Below are positions 1-7,587 of a stretch of 12,845 bases of DNA, one piece after another. The stretch is taken from contig JAFAQO010000302.1 in assembly GCA_019246375.1 (NCBI GenBank), positions 1 to 12,845 on the forward strand. The letters run 5' to 3'. This DNA comes from Mycobacterium sp. (GTDB taxonomy: Bacteria; Actinomycetota; Actinomycetes; Mycobacteriales; Mycobacteriaceae). The translations under genes and the position numbers were made by a program. Under the pieces are notes generated by a model, which did not search any database, was not told where the DNA came from, and saw only the letters and a program-made list of their open reading frames with translations. Every line of letters starts with the position of its first letter. Within the stretch, counting starts at the first letter, position 1.

Positions 1-918
1 CAAAAAGATCCCCACGGTCGGTGTGCCAATCGCCTTCGCCAGGTGGCGAACTCCGCTGTCGTTCCCGACCAGCACGTCGCAGCGGGCCAGCACCCCACAC
101 AGCGCCGAATAGTCCAGCCCGCACAATATGGCAACCGCGCTGGCGTCGGTTTGTGACAGCCCCGCGCGGGCTCGCTGGGCGATTCCGCGCATCAGCTCCT
201 GCTCGCCAAATGTCCCCAGGATGACCACACACGCTCCCTCTTCTACGCAGCTTCTCACCACGGCCGCGAAATGGTCTGCGGGCCAGCGGCGCCGGGCGTC
301 ACGGGCACCGGGATGGATTGCGACCAGCGGACCGGAAGACCGAGGCATAGCTTGTTCTGCGCGTCGGCGGTCGGCATCGGTCACCGCGATCGACGGTTCG
401 AGGCGAACCGGCGGCGCCCCGGCCAGCCCGGCGACTTCCAACCAACGCAGCACCTCATGCTGATATAGCCGGTACGGAACCCATCGAGTCAGCGGCTCGG
501 CGTCATCGGCACGCGCACCGACCGTCCATTTGGGGAGCATGCTCTTGATGAATGGATTCGACGACCCGCCCCCGCCGTGCAGTTGGACTCCCAGATCGAT
601 CGGGCGCTGTTCGATCCATTCCCGGAAAGCTCTCTCGGTCGGCGGCTCACCGCCGTCGTTCACCGGGTCGTAGATGCCCGGGACTGACGGTAGCGGCAGC
701 GCCTCGCTCACCGGTGACGGACGGCCGGTCAGCAGCGTGGTATGCGGCGGCGCGCACACCAGCAGCAACTCCGCGTCGGGATAGGCAGCCTTGAGGGCCT
801 CCATGGCCGGCACGGCCATCAGCAGATCACCCAGACCGCCGCCGCGCAGCACAGCAATACGCTGCACTCGAGGCCACGGCTGCTCCACGGGCCCCACTGA
901 GATCTTCGGCACGGGCAC
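1..918 (-). CDS. Glycosyltransferase family 9 (heptosyltransferase-like), 3' end cut by window edge
   Basis: The minus strand reads open from the left edge to a GTG at 918, giving 306 residues and missing only the C-terminal end of a GT9 protein. Family hallmarks occur in order: an N-terminal strand and glycine loop RIAVLRGGGLGDLL (residues about 20-33), DLGVQLHGGGGSSNPF (from about 108), the second-domain start VAIHPGAR (His about 202), and the donor-site loop VGNDSGVRHLAKAIGTPT (Asp about 287). GT9 enzymes move an activated sugar, classically ADP-heptose, onto an acceptor. In mycobacteria the substrate is unknown and I do not assign one. The reading frame extends up to a stop at 973-975, with TTG 960, GTG 918 and GTG 912 as possible starts. 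I chose 918 because GGAGG lies five bases before it. It is divergent from the antiporter gene. Function class is secure; substrate and exact start are not. Confidence 0.88.
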   Translation of the reverse strand, partial: MPVPKISVGPVEQPWPRVQRIAVLRGGGLGDLLMAVPAMEALKAAYPDAELLLVCAPPHTTLLTGRPSPVSEALPLPSVPGIYDPVNDGGEPPTERAFREWIEQRPIDLGVQLHGGGGSSNPFIKSMLPKWTVGARADDAEPLTRWVPYRLYQHEVLRWLEVAGLAGAPPVRLEPSIAVTDADRRRAEQAMPRSSGPLVAIHPGARDARRRWPADHFAAVVRSCVEEGACVVILGTFGEQELMRGIAQRARAGLSQTDASAVAILCGLDYSALCGVLARCDVLVGNDSGVRHLAKAIGTPTVGIFL

Positions 919-1127
919 GGCCGCCTCCGCAATCTGCGCATGCCGGATCGGCGCGGTCAACGAGCCGTCGGACTACGACCCGACTCGCATGGACGCGAAT
1001 CGACTCCGGGGGTTACCCACCAGCGTTGCGCCGGAAACTCCGGCCACAGTCGGCGCGGGCTCTCTGTTGGACATACCGATCACAGAGACTTTGGCTGGCC
1101 GGGTTCGCTGTCCGGCAGAATGAGGCC

Positions 1128-2831
1128 GTGGGGGCGCAGACGGCTCTGGTATTGCTGCTCGCCGCCGTCGGCGTGATCGTGGTGGTGAACTGGATCAGCG
1201 AGCGCACCGGACTGCCCAGTGCGGCGCTTCTCACCCTTGTCGGCATTGGGTATGCGCTGCTGCCGGGCCCGAACCCTAGCCTGAATCCCGACGTCGTGAT
1301 GACCTGCATATTGCCACCCCTGCTCTACAACGCGGCGCTGGAATCGTCCTTTGTCGGGATACGCCGCAATCTGCGCACGATCATCAGCCTGTCGGTCGTT
1401 CTGGTTCTGGTGACCGCGTCGTTAATCGGTGCCGCGTTCGGCCTGCTCGTCAGCGGTGCCACGTTCGCGGCGGGTACGGCGCTGGGTGCGTCGGTGGCGC
1501 CCACAGATCCGGTGGCCGCGCTCGCGGTTGCACGCAAGGTCGGTCTACCGCTCAACATGATCACACTCATCGAGGGCGAAGGGTTGTTCAACGACGCGAC
1601 CGCGCTCACCACACTCTCGATGGCCATCGCAGTCGCCAGGGGTGCCGGATTTTCGATGCCGTCAGCAGTGGGGAGGTTCGTCCTAGCGGCCTTGGGCGGT
1701 CTGGTGGTGGGTCTGATGCTCGCGTTCTGCCGGCGTTTCCTCAGACGCTGGACACACGACGTGCTGACGGCCAATGCAATTTCCCTCGCCACACCGTTTC
1801 TGACTTATCTGGCGGCCGAGAAGGTCCACGCCTCCGGCGTGCTGGCGGTTGTGGTTTGTGGACTGATCGTTGGACACGACTCGCCACGATCGGAATCGGG
1901 AGCGAACCGGTTACAGACCAGAGCCGTCTGGCGATTGGTCAACTTCTTACTCGAAGGTCTCGTGTTCTTGCTGATCGGTCAGCAGTTGCCAAGCATTCTC
2001 GACGGCCTGCGCGGCTACGAACTGTCGACGATCATCGTGGCGATCACGGTTACCGTCGCAGTGGTGCTGTTAGTACGGCCGCTGTGGTTATTCCTCACCC
2101 AGTCGCTTCCGCGACCGCTACACACCCGGCTCGGAAACGTCTGCGGCACTTCGTCCAATGACGACGCCCATACGACGGCGGGTCTTCGCCAGCAGGACCG
2201 AAACTCGGAGCGACTCAGTGGCCGTGAAGTTTTCGTGCTGAGCTGGGCCGGCACCCGCGGCGTGGTGAGCCTCGCCGCGATTTTTACGGTGCCATTTGTC
2301 ACCGACAGCGGCGCACCGTTTCCCGATCGGGATCTACTCCTGTTCTGCGCCTTCGTAGTCGTGCTGGTGACCCTAATCGGACAGGGAAGCACGTTCGGTC
2401 CGGTGGTACGTGCCCTGGGCCTTCAGGCCAATGCCGTCGACGAAGTCCGTCTGCGTAATCAGGCTCGCATGGCTGCGGTTCATGCTGCGCTCGACAGACT
2501 GGACGAGCTCGACCAACGGCACCGTGACGACGTTGGTACTCGGGCCATCGACGGCGTGCGCGAACAGCTATCCACCCGGCTCGAGCGATATCAACATCGA
2601 CTCGATCTGCTGGAGTTGTCGGATTCCGATGAGATACCCATCTCCCCTGAGTACGAGGCCGCTGTCGGAATACGCCGAGCGGCCATCGATGCGCAACGCG
2701 ATGAACTCGTGCGCTGGCGTGACGCCGGCATGCTGCCCGACCGGAGTCTTCGGGTGCTCCAACGTGAACTCGATCACGAAGAGGGCACGCTCCCGACGCG
2801 TACGCTGCGATCCCAGGGGCACAACCTCTGA
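1128..2831 (+). CDS. CPA1-family Na+/H+ antiporter (YjcE/NhaP type)
   Basis: From GTG 1128 this encodes 567 residues. The first roughly 430 are a run of about a dozen hydrophobic helices of the cation:proton antiporter-1 fold. Family signatures are visible: ILPPLLYNAALE (61-72), the unwound-helix region ASVAPTDPVAALAVAR with Asp127, the ion-binding pair in EGEGLFNDATAL (Asn155-Asp156), and LSWAGTRGVVSLAA in a late helix. The last 120 or so residues are charged, rich in Leu/Arg/Glu and probably helical coiled coil, as in cytoplasmic regulatory tails of this family. It should exchange Na+ or K+ for H+ across the inner membrane for pH and salt balance. The frame stays open back to a TTG at 1026, but those 34 extra residues are basic and unlike the family, so GTG 1128 is preferred even though its GAGG sits close to the start. 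Ion preference cannot be read. Confidence 0.9.
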   Translation: MGAQTALVLLLAAVGVIVVVNWISERTGLPSAALLTLVGIGYALLPGPNPSLNPDVVMTCILPPLLYNAALESSFVGIRRNLRTIISLSVVLVLVTASLIGAAFGLLVSGATFAAGTALGASVAPTDPVAALAVARKVGLPLNMITLIEGEGLFNDATALTTLSMAIAVARGAGFSMPSAVGRFVLAALGGLVVGLMLAFCRRFLRRWTHDVLTANAISLATPFLTYLAAEKVHASGVLAVVVCGLIVGHDSPRSESGANRLQTRAVWRLVNFLLEGLVFLLIGQQLPSILDGLRGYELSTIIVAITVTVAVVLLVRPLWLFLTQSLPRPLHTRLGNVCGTSSNDDAHTTAGLRQQDRNSERLSGREVFVLSWAGTRGVVSLAAIFTVPFVTDSGAPFPDRDLLLFCAFVVVLVTLIGQGSTFGPVVRALGLQANAVDEVRLRNQARMAAVHAALDRLDELDQRHRDDVGTRAIDGVREQLSTRLERYQHRLDLLELSDSDEIPISPEYEAAVGIRRAAIDAQRDELVRWRDAGMLPDRSLRVLQRELDHEEGTLPTRTLRSQGHNL

Positions 2832-2964
2832 AACGCGCCTGCTCGCGAATATGGCGAATCGTGGCGTAGACGTGCCCGAGGGGAATACGATTTTTTTTCG
2901 GCCCGATGCAGGTGCGGGCAGCTTGTCCCTCGGAGGAGTCGCGTCCCGGTTGGGAGGTGTCCGC

Positions 2965-4374
2965 ATGGCTCACCTTGTGACCGATCCGACGTTCTACCGG
3001 ACCGCTGCAGATGCGGCGGCCGCTCCTGTCGAGCAGCTCGCATACGTGGTGGCGTTCGACCGCACCGCGAAAGCGAACGACGCAATGACCGTCGTCGATG
3101 TGAATCCGGCCTCTGACAGTTACGGGCGGGTGATCGGCTGGAGCGACGTGCCCGGCCGCGGCGACGAGCTTCATCACTTCGGTTGGAACGCCTGCAGCAG
3201 CGCGCTCAAGCACGAGGGCCACGACATGGGCGGCCTGCAGCGCCGCTATCTACTCGTTCCAGGGCTGCGGTCGTCCAAGGTCCACGTGTTCGATACTCAG
3301 CCGGACCCGCGCAACCCGACCCTGATCAAGACAATCGATGCCAAGAGCCTGGCGGAAACCGCAGGCTACTCGCGTCCGCATACCCTTCACTGCGGACCCG
3401 ACGGCGTCTTCCTTACCTGCCTGGGCGGCGCCGAGGGCAACGATGACGGACCGGGCGGGATCGCACTTCTCGACCACGAAACCTTCGACGTCTTGCGTGC
3501 CTGGGAGACTGACCGCGGGCCACAGCACTTCCACTACGACGCCTGGTGGCACCTCAATCAGAACGTACTGATCTCCAGCGAGTGGGGCAGCCCCTCGATG
3601 ATCGAAAACGGTATCGTGCCGGAATTGTTGCTGGGCCAAAAGTACGGGCATGCCATCCATTTCTGGGATCTCACCAAAGGTGAGCACACACAGCGGGTCG
3701 ACTTGGGAGCCCAGCACCAGATGGCACTGGAGGTGCGCCCCTCCCATGACCCCGACGCGAGTTGGGGCTTCGTCGGTGTGGTGATTTCCACCGAGGACCT
3801 GTCCGGCTCCGTCTGGCGCTGGCTCCGCAACGAGCACGAATGGAAGGTCGAAAAGGTCATCACCATTCCCGCGGAGCCCGCCGACCCGGACCTCCTGCCT
3901 CCTGTGCTCAAGCCGTTCTCCGCAGTGCCGCCGCTGATCAGCGACATCGATCTGTCGGTCGACGACCGGTTCCTATACGTGTCCTGCTGGGGTACCGGCG
4001 AGATGAAGCAGTTCGACGTTTTCGATCCCGCGAACCCCAAACAGGTGGGATCCGTGCGGCTCGGCGGAATCGTCGATCGCGCTCCGCACCCGGCGATGCC
4101 CGATATGCCGCTGGCCGGTGGGCCGCAAATGGTTGAGGTCAGCCGTGACGGCAAGCGGGTTTACTTCACCAACTCGCTGTACGGGGCTTGGGACGACCAG
4201 TTCTACCCGGACGGCGTAGGCACGTGGATGGCCAAGCTCGACGCCGATCCCGCCGGCGGGCTGAGTATCGAGGAAAATTTTTTCCCGCACGGTGAGGAAT
4301 TCCGAGGGCTGCGCGTGCATCAGATCCGACTGCAGGGCGGCGACGCTTCGTCGGACTCCTACTGCTACAGCTGA
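2965..4374 (+). CDS. Selenium-binding protein SBP56 / methanethiol oxidase family
   Basis: ATG 2965 is preceded by GGGAGGTG with a 7-base spacer from GGAGG, and the product is 469 residues, close to the 472 of human SELENBP1. The whole length matches the family's seven-bladed beta-propeller: DELHHFGWNACSS (68-79), SRPHTLHCGPDG (from 136), HYDAWW, LISSEWGSPS, RPSHDPDASWGFVG, SDIDLSVDDRFLYVS, AGGPQMVEVSRDGKRVYFT, SLYGAWDDQFYPDG, and a C-terminal GGDASSD. Family members studied in bacteria and human oxidise methanethiol to hydrogen sulfide, hydrogen peroxide and formaldehyde and bind metal through conserved histidines; that activity here is inference. No signal peptide is seen, so it is probably cytoplasmic. 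The CSSC of animal proteins is CSSA here, so only Cys77 remains. The upstream open frame back to 2410 overlaps the antiporter and is not coding. It may be cotranscribed with the antiporter, 133 bases away. Confidence 0.92.
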   Translation: MAHLVTDPTFYRTAADAAAAPVEQLAYVVAFDRTAKANDAMTVVDVNPASDSYGRVIGWSDVPGRGDELHHFGWNACSSALKHEGHDMGGLQRRYLLVPGLRSSKVHVFDTQPDPRNPTLIKTIDAKSLAETAGYSRPHTLHCGPDGVFLTCLGGAEGNDDGPGGIALLDHETFDVLRAWETDRGPQHFHYDAWWHLNQNVLISSEWGSPSMIENGIVPELLLGQKYGHAIHFWDLTKGEHTQRVDLGAQHQMALEVRPSHDPDASWGFVGVVISTEDLSGSVWRWLRNEHEWKVEKVITIPAEPADPDLLPPVLKPFSAVPPLISDIDLSVDDRFLYVSCWGTGEMKQFDVFDPANPKQVGSVRLGGIVDRAPHPAMPDMPLAGGPQMVEVSRDGKRVYFTNSLYGAWDDQFYPDGVGTWMAKLDADPAGGLSIEENFFPHGEEFRGLRVHQIRLQGGDASSDSYCYS

Positions 4375-4678
4375 TCTCACCGCACCGCCACACCGCCGCC
4401 GACATCACTAGGTGTGCAACAGGCGCTCGACCGTGCCTATCCATTGCCACGTTGCGCGACAAGGACATACACCTGTTCCGCGATGCTTGCGCCGAAGAGG
4501 ACGGCAACCGTCCACCACGCGCGAGGTCGTCGATCCAGATTCGCTACATCGCATACTCGGTAATCCTCTGAGCTGGGTCGACACCGTGGGTTGTCTCCCT
4601 TGGCCAGGTTCACGACTCAAGGGGTGTCGTAACTGCTAACTCCCACGTGACCCTTCCCTGGTCGAGTCACATGTTGGT
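4375..4678. other. Intergenic region with no recognised gene
   Basis: Between the SBP56-like gene and the diiron pseudogene, whose 3' ends face each other, lie about 300 bases. A 75-codon frame (4412-4639) is open on the plus strand, but it is rich in Arg/Cys, has no clear ribosome site and matches no family I know. Another frame reads IATLRDKDIHLFRDACAEED and ends at a TGA near 4571. It looks somewhat protein-like but I could not place it; it may be a remnant. No strong terminator hairpin with a T-run is apparent. Confidence 0.5.
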
Positions 4679-5495
4679 TCAGGGGTGCGCGGCAACGAAC
4701 GTCTCGTTCGACAGCCCGTCACCAAGCTCCTCGACATCGAAGGGCTGGGCGAGGCGGGTGCGAAGCTCATCGGGGTCGATGAGAAGGCTGATCTCCGCAG
4801 TTTGGCGAGCAAATAGCCGTCCGAAACGCGGGTAGAGCCAACGCATTACCGCCCGCTCCGCAGGGGTGCAGCGCGCTGCGCAGTAGCCGACGTGGCCCAG
4901 CTCGTCGGTGAGGATCTCGCTGTACAGCTGCTCGATCCGTGCGGCCACGTCTGGTTCGTTGGCGAATAGCTCGACGCCGACGCGGCGCAGCTCGTCGAAC
5001 ATCACACAGCCTGCCATTTCCGCCGCGCCCACGAATGGGAACCCGCGTCGCTCGGGGAAAAATACGGCGACCTTGACGAACTGGCGCATCACGAGCGCCG
5101 GCGGGACGACTCGGAATGGCAGGTCGAACATGTCCAGCACGTAGGCCAAAAGCCGGGTGTGATAGTGCTCCTCGAGCTCCATGTACACCCGCTCGGGTGG
5201 TGTGTCCTCGCCGCTGTTGAACCCGTAGGTCTCCCCCAGGCCCACCCCGAACCGCTTCGCCTGGTTCAGCTTGGCGGTGGCCAACAAAAAAAGCATTGCC
5301 CGGTCGAGACCCGGCTCGGGTCGACGGCGGCGCAGGTTCCGCGTGAACACATCCCGATCGCCCAAATCGATTGCTGCCCAGCACGAACACGAGCTCATTG
5401 CGGAGTTCTCGGGCCGCCGCCAGTGCGGCGCCGGAGCCATCCGGGTGTTCCAGCGGTGCGCCGAAAACCGCCAGATTCAACGCGGCGTCGCTCAT
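4679..5495 (-). pseudogene. Ferritin-like diiron-carboxylate protein gene, broken by one frameshift
   Basis: The 3' part from about 5376 down to TGA 4679-4681 is one open frame. The N-terminus lies in another frame starting at ATG 5495 (or 5498) with GGGGAG upstream, reading MSDAALNLAVFGAPLE and then ELRNELVFVL. Removing one base from the CCC at 5377-5379 (GGG on the coding strand) joins them smoothly as VFVLAAIDLGDRDVF and gives a 271-residue protein. The joined product has ligands typical of a four-helix diiron enzyme: Glu88 (GET), Glu109-x-x-His112 (EEHYH), Glu159 (GAAEM) and Glu198-x-x-His201 (DELGH). Such proteins activate oxygen for oxidation or hydroxylation, or store iron; substrate is unknown. 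It is last in the minus-strand operon, about 50 bases after the DUF6069-like gene. The rest of the frame is intact, so this is either a recent mutation or a homopolymer sequencing error. Confidence 0.8.
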
Positions 5496-5545
5496 CATCT
5501 TCTCCCCTACTGCGCTGCCTTGGTAGGTGGCTTCCGCGTCGCCAG

Positions 5546-5956
5546 TTAACGCGGTTGAGGCAAGCCGGCGGTCAGGATGGCGGCTGCCATGCAGTGCAGC
5601 GCGGTCAGCGCAAGCCGGGTGTCGTTGCTGGCGGGCAGCGCGAAGATCGGCAGGATGGACAACGTCAGCACCACCACCGTCAGCGTGATCCACGCGCGCA
5701 CGGCGTCGCTGGCATGCCGCTCCAGCAGGCTGGACACCGCCCAGCCAGCCAGCCCGGCGAGCATCGTGGCCGCGATGACCATCACAACCGTGATGTGGCG
5801 TGCGCCTAACGGAGTTTGGAGGACATAGTCGATGTGCGCGAGCCGGCCGGCTGCCCATCCCAAGCCGGTCGCGGCCGCCGCGGTGACGACCGTGACGACC
5901 CGCCGGATGTGTCGGCGGACGCCGCTGGTTGATTGTTGTATAACCGTGTGTGACAT
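5546..5956 (-). CDS. Small four-helix membrane protein, DUF6069-like
   Basis: The gene encodes 136 residues from ATG 5956, with AGGAAGG seven bases upstream. The protein has a short basic N-terminus (about residues 1-20) followed by four hydrophobic segments, roughly at 20-40, 52-78, 85-108 and 112-132, ending in LHCMAAAILTAGLPQPR. The arrangement and the HC-A end resemble DUF6069, a family of unknown function common in actinobacteria; the family call is from memory of its pattern. It sits 16 bases after the alpha/beta hydrolase and about 50 bases before the diiron gene on the same strand, so it is the third gene of the operon. It may be a membrane partner or anchor for these enzymes, but nothing in the sequence proves that. 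Confidence 0.75.
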   Translation of the reverse strand: MSHTVIQQSTSGVRRHIRRVVTVVTAAAATGLGWAAGRLAHIDYVLQTPLGARHITVVMVIAATMLAGLAGWAVSSLLERHASDAVRAWITLTVVVLTLSILPIFALPASNDTRLALTALHCMAAAILTAGLPQPR

Positions 5957-5972
5957 GGCATTGCCTTCCTAG

Positions 5973-6884
5973 TTACCGACTGTGGTTGCGATCCTGCGGA
6001 ACCCGGCCACGCGAAACGCGCGTGGTGTGCCAGTGCCGGATCCATTCGGCGACGCCGTGGGGGTCATCGCCCATCGGGTAGTGGTTGCCGCCGGCGATGA
6101 TGTGCTGTTCGGCATTGGGAAACAGCTGCTTCCATCGCTTACCAAAACCGAACGGGTCGTTGCGCGAGCCGAACACGGTCAGCAGCGGAATCCCCGCTAA
6201 CTCATCGTGTAGGGCTGCTTCCACCCGGCGCAGCAGGTCGCTTTCCTGTCGCAGCGCCTTGATGTAGCGGTGGGTGTTGCGGCGGGCCGACTGGTCCATC
6301 CCAGCCAAGAAGATTGCCCGGTCGGCGGCATCCCAGTGCCGGCCGGCGCCGAACGACGAGGCGCTGAGCCTGGCCGACCAGCCCGTCGCACCGCCGGACG
6401 CACGTGCCGGCGCGCTGCCCATCACGGCGACCATGGCCCGTAGCGCCGCGCCGGCGGGCTTCCACCCCAATGCATTCAGCGCGACCAGCCCCCCGATGCG
6501 CCCGGGGTGCTCCGAGGCGGCCGCCAGCCCGGCGGGTCCACCGACGTCGTGCATGATCAGCGTGATCCCGTGTAGATCCAGCGCTTCGATGACGGCGCTG
6601 ATCGCGTCGCCTGCACCGTGCAGGCTCACTGGCGCATCCGGCTGTGAGCTGAGGCCACTGCCCGGCGCGTCGAGCGTGACGCAGCGGTACTGCCGGCTCA
6701 GCTCGACGAGCATGTCGCGCCAGATGAAACTCCAGCTGCCCACGTGCACGAACAGCAGCGTGGGTCCGGAGCCTACATCGGTGACGGCGATTCGTCCCGC
6801 CGGGGTGCTCAGCATCGCGGTTTCGAACGGCCAGCGCTCGAACGGCAACCAGTTGGGTCGCGCAATAGGGGTGAGCGTGTTCAT
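5973..6884 (-). CDS. Alpha/beta hydrolase with Asp nucleophile (haloalkane dehalogenase / epoxide hydrolase type)
   Basis: The product is 303 residues from ATG 6884, which has AGGAGG six bases upstream. The alpha/beta-hydrolase fold shows VGSGPTLLFVHVGSWSFIWR (oxyanion-loop region), TLDAPGSGLSS, the nucleophile elbow LIMHDVGGPAG with Asp113, a cap region, the acid FGSRNDPFG (Asp243), and the catalytic His268 in AGGNHYPMGDDP. An Asp nucleophile points to the epoxide hydrolase / haloalkane dehalogenase branch rather than esterases. The usual HG(N)P motif after the first strand is HVGS here, so the halide-binding Asn of dehalogenases is absent. The ATG overlaps the TGA of the upstream CMD gene (ATGA, 6884-6881), so the two are probably translationally coupled. 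The frame is open to 7016, but that extension lies inside the CMD gene and is not used. Substrate unknown. Confidence 0.88.
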   Translation of the reverse strand: MNTLTPIARPNWLPFERWPFETAMLSTPAGRIAVTDVGSGPTLLFVHVGSWSFIWRDMLVELSRQYRCVTLDAPGSGLSSQPDAPVSLHGAGDAISAVIEALDLHGITLIMHDVGGPAGLAAASEHPGRIGGLVALNALGWKPAGAALRAMVAVMGSAPARASGGATGWSARLSASSFGAGRHWDAADRAIFLAGMDQSARRNTHRYIKALRQESDLLRRVEAALHDELAGIPLLTVFGSRNDPFGFGKRWKQLFPNAEQHIIAGGNHYPMGDDPHGVAEWIRHWHTTRVSRGRVPQDRNHSR

Positions 6885-7435
6885 CGCTGTCCTCCTGTCG
6901 TGATGGGCGGTGCTGGGGGTACGTCGAGCTCGGTTCGGGCGAAATTGGTGAAATAGTCGACGAATACGGTCAGTGCCAAATACACGAACGCCTCGATGAG
7001 CTGCTCGTCGCTCCACCCGGCGGCGGTCGCGGCGTCCCAGGTGGCGTTGCTGACCACGCCGGTGTTCCCCGCCGCTTCGCGGATCACCGCCAACAGCGCG
7101 GCGGTTCGGGCATCGTCAACGTGACCTGCGCGGACCGCCACGGTTTCTTGCGCACCCACCCCGGCGCCGAGTGCCAGCTGAGTAGCGATGGCCTGCGAGT
7201 AGTCGCCCCCGTCGACCACCCCGGCGGTCAGCATGATGGCGGCGCGAATGGCTGGATGCAGGGTTCCGTAGTCGCCGCCCGCGCGGCGCAGACCCAGGTA
7301 GGCCGCCAGGGTAGCCGGCGAGCGGGCCAGGTCGGTGTGCAAAGCCAGCAGCCGGCCCCCACTGGCTGCTTTGGCCTGTTGCAGCATCGCGGTTACCGGG
7401 TCAGCGACATCTCCTGTTGTTGTCGGTGCCGACAT
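6881..7435 (-). CDS. Carboxymuconolactone decarboxylase-like protein lacking redox cysteines (CMD1)
   Basis: The product is 184 residues starting at ATG 7435, behind AAAGGA. Its layout follows AhpD/CMD-family proteins: an N-terminal helical half, a central segment AGVVDGGDYSQAIATQLALG, then VDDARTAALLAVIREAA, GWSDEQLIEAF and a terminal TVFVDYFTNFARTELDVP. In active AhpD-type members the centre reads like C-x-Y-C-x-x-x-H; here these positions are Gly, Ser and Thr, so thiol peroxidase chemistry is not expected. A paralogue at 9615-10154 is about 70% identical by eye and has the same losses. It is the first gene of the minus-strand operon, 60 bases from the ECF-type promoter at 7496-7523, and its stop overlaps the start of the hydrolase. 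Role unknown; it may bind or isomerise a small substrate for the neighbouring enzymes. Confidence 0.87.
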   Translation of the reverse strand: MSAPTTTGDVADPVTAMLQQAKAASGGRLLALHTDLARSPATLAAYLGLRRAGGDYGTLHPAIRAAIMLTAGVVDGGDYSQAIATQLALGAGVGAQETVAVRAGHVDDARTAALLAVIREAAGNTGVVSNATWDAATAAGWSDEQLIEAFVYLALTVFVDYFTNFARTELDVPPAPPITTGGQR

Positions 7436-7495
7436 GGGCGGCGTCCTTTCTCGAGTGTGCGGCGGTCAATGGTCTCCGCCGAGTGACGCCTCCTA

Positions 7496-7523
7496 GGACG
7501 ATGCGCGGGCGCTGCGTGTGACA
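7496..7523 (-). promoter_or_regulatory. ECF-sigma promoter for the CMD1 operon
   Basis: On the minus strand TGTCACA (7523-7517) is followed after exactly 16 bases by CGTCC (7500-7496). Four other copies in the window have the same spacing. The predicted transcript start is near 7490, giving a leader of about 50 bases to the CMD1 ATG at 7435. The two-block pattern fits what is known of ECF41-class promoters, and the likely sigma factor is the SigI-like gene in this window. Confidence 0.8.
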
Positions 7524-7534
7524 TACCGGTCCGA

Positions 7535-7562
7535 TGTCACATCGGCATGCGCCGCCTCGTCC
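7535..7562 (+). promoter_or_regulatory. ECF-sigma promoter for the SDR pseudogene, divergent from the CMD1 promoter
   Basis: TGTCACA (7535-7541) is separated by 16 bases from CGTCC (7558-7562). The -35 block is only 11 bases from the opposing -35 of the CMD1 promoter, so two polymerases would start back to back. Transcription should begin around 7570, upstream of a ribosome site AAAGGA (7577-7582). The open frame starting at ATG 7534 overlaps this promoter and cannot be the real start. Confidence 0.8.
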
Positions 7563-7587
7563 TATCCATCAACCGAAAGGAAGCACG

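Noticed and set aside
2888..2898. Run of eight T at 2891-2898 as an intrinsic terminator after the antiporter
   Set aside because: The sequence before it (CCCGAGGGG) makes only a weak, tiny-loop hairpin; not enough to call a terminator.
2299..3222. Long minus-strand open frame (307 codons) across antiporter end and SBP56 start
   Set aside because: It is Arg/Gly/Pro-rich, matches no family and lies opposite two convincing genes; typical shadow frame in GC-rich DNA.
4412..4639. 75-codon plus-strand frame as a small gene
   Set aside because: Cys/Arg-rich, no ribosome site, no family resemblance.
4666..4692. AGTCACA on the plus strand near 4666 as an ECF promoter
   Set aside because: The -10 block 16 bases on is CGCGG, and it would point into a minus-strand gene.
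4767..5858. Minus-strand frame of 363 codons through the diiron and DUF6069 genes
   Set aside because: Only its short middle part (near 5380-5495) is real, as the N-terminus of the frameshifted diiron gene; the rest is out of frame with both genes.
5928..5955. Minus-strand TGTCACA at 5955-5949 as a promoter inside the operon
   Set aside because: No CGTCC at 16 bases (sequence there is TCAAC), and it overlaps the DUF6069-like gene start.
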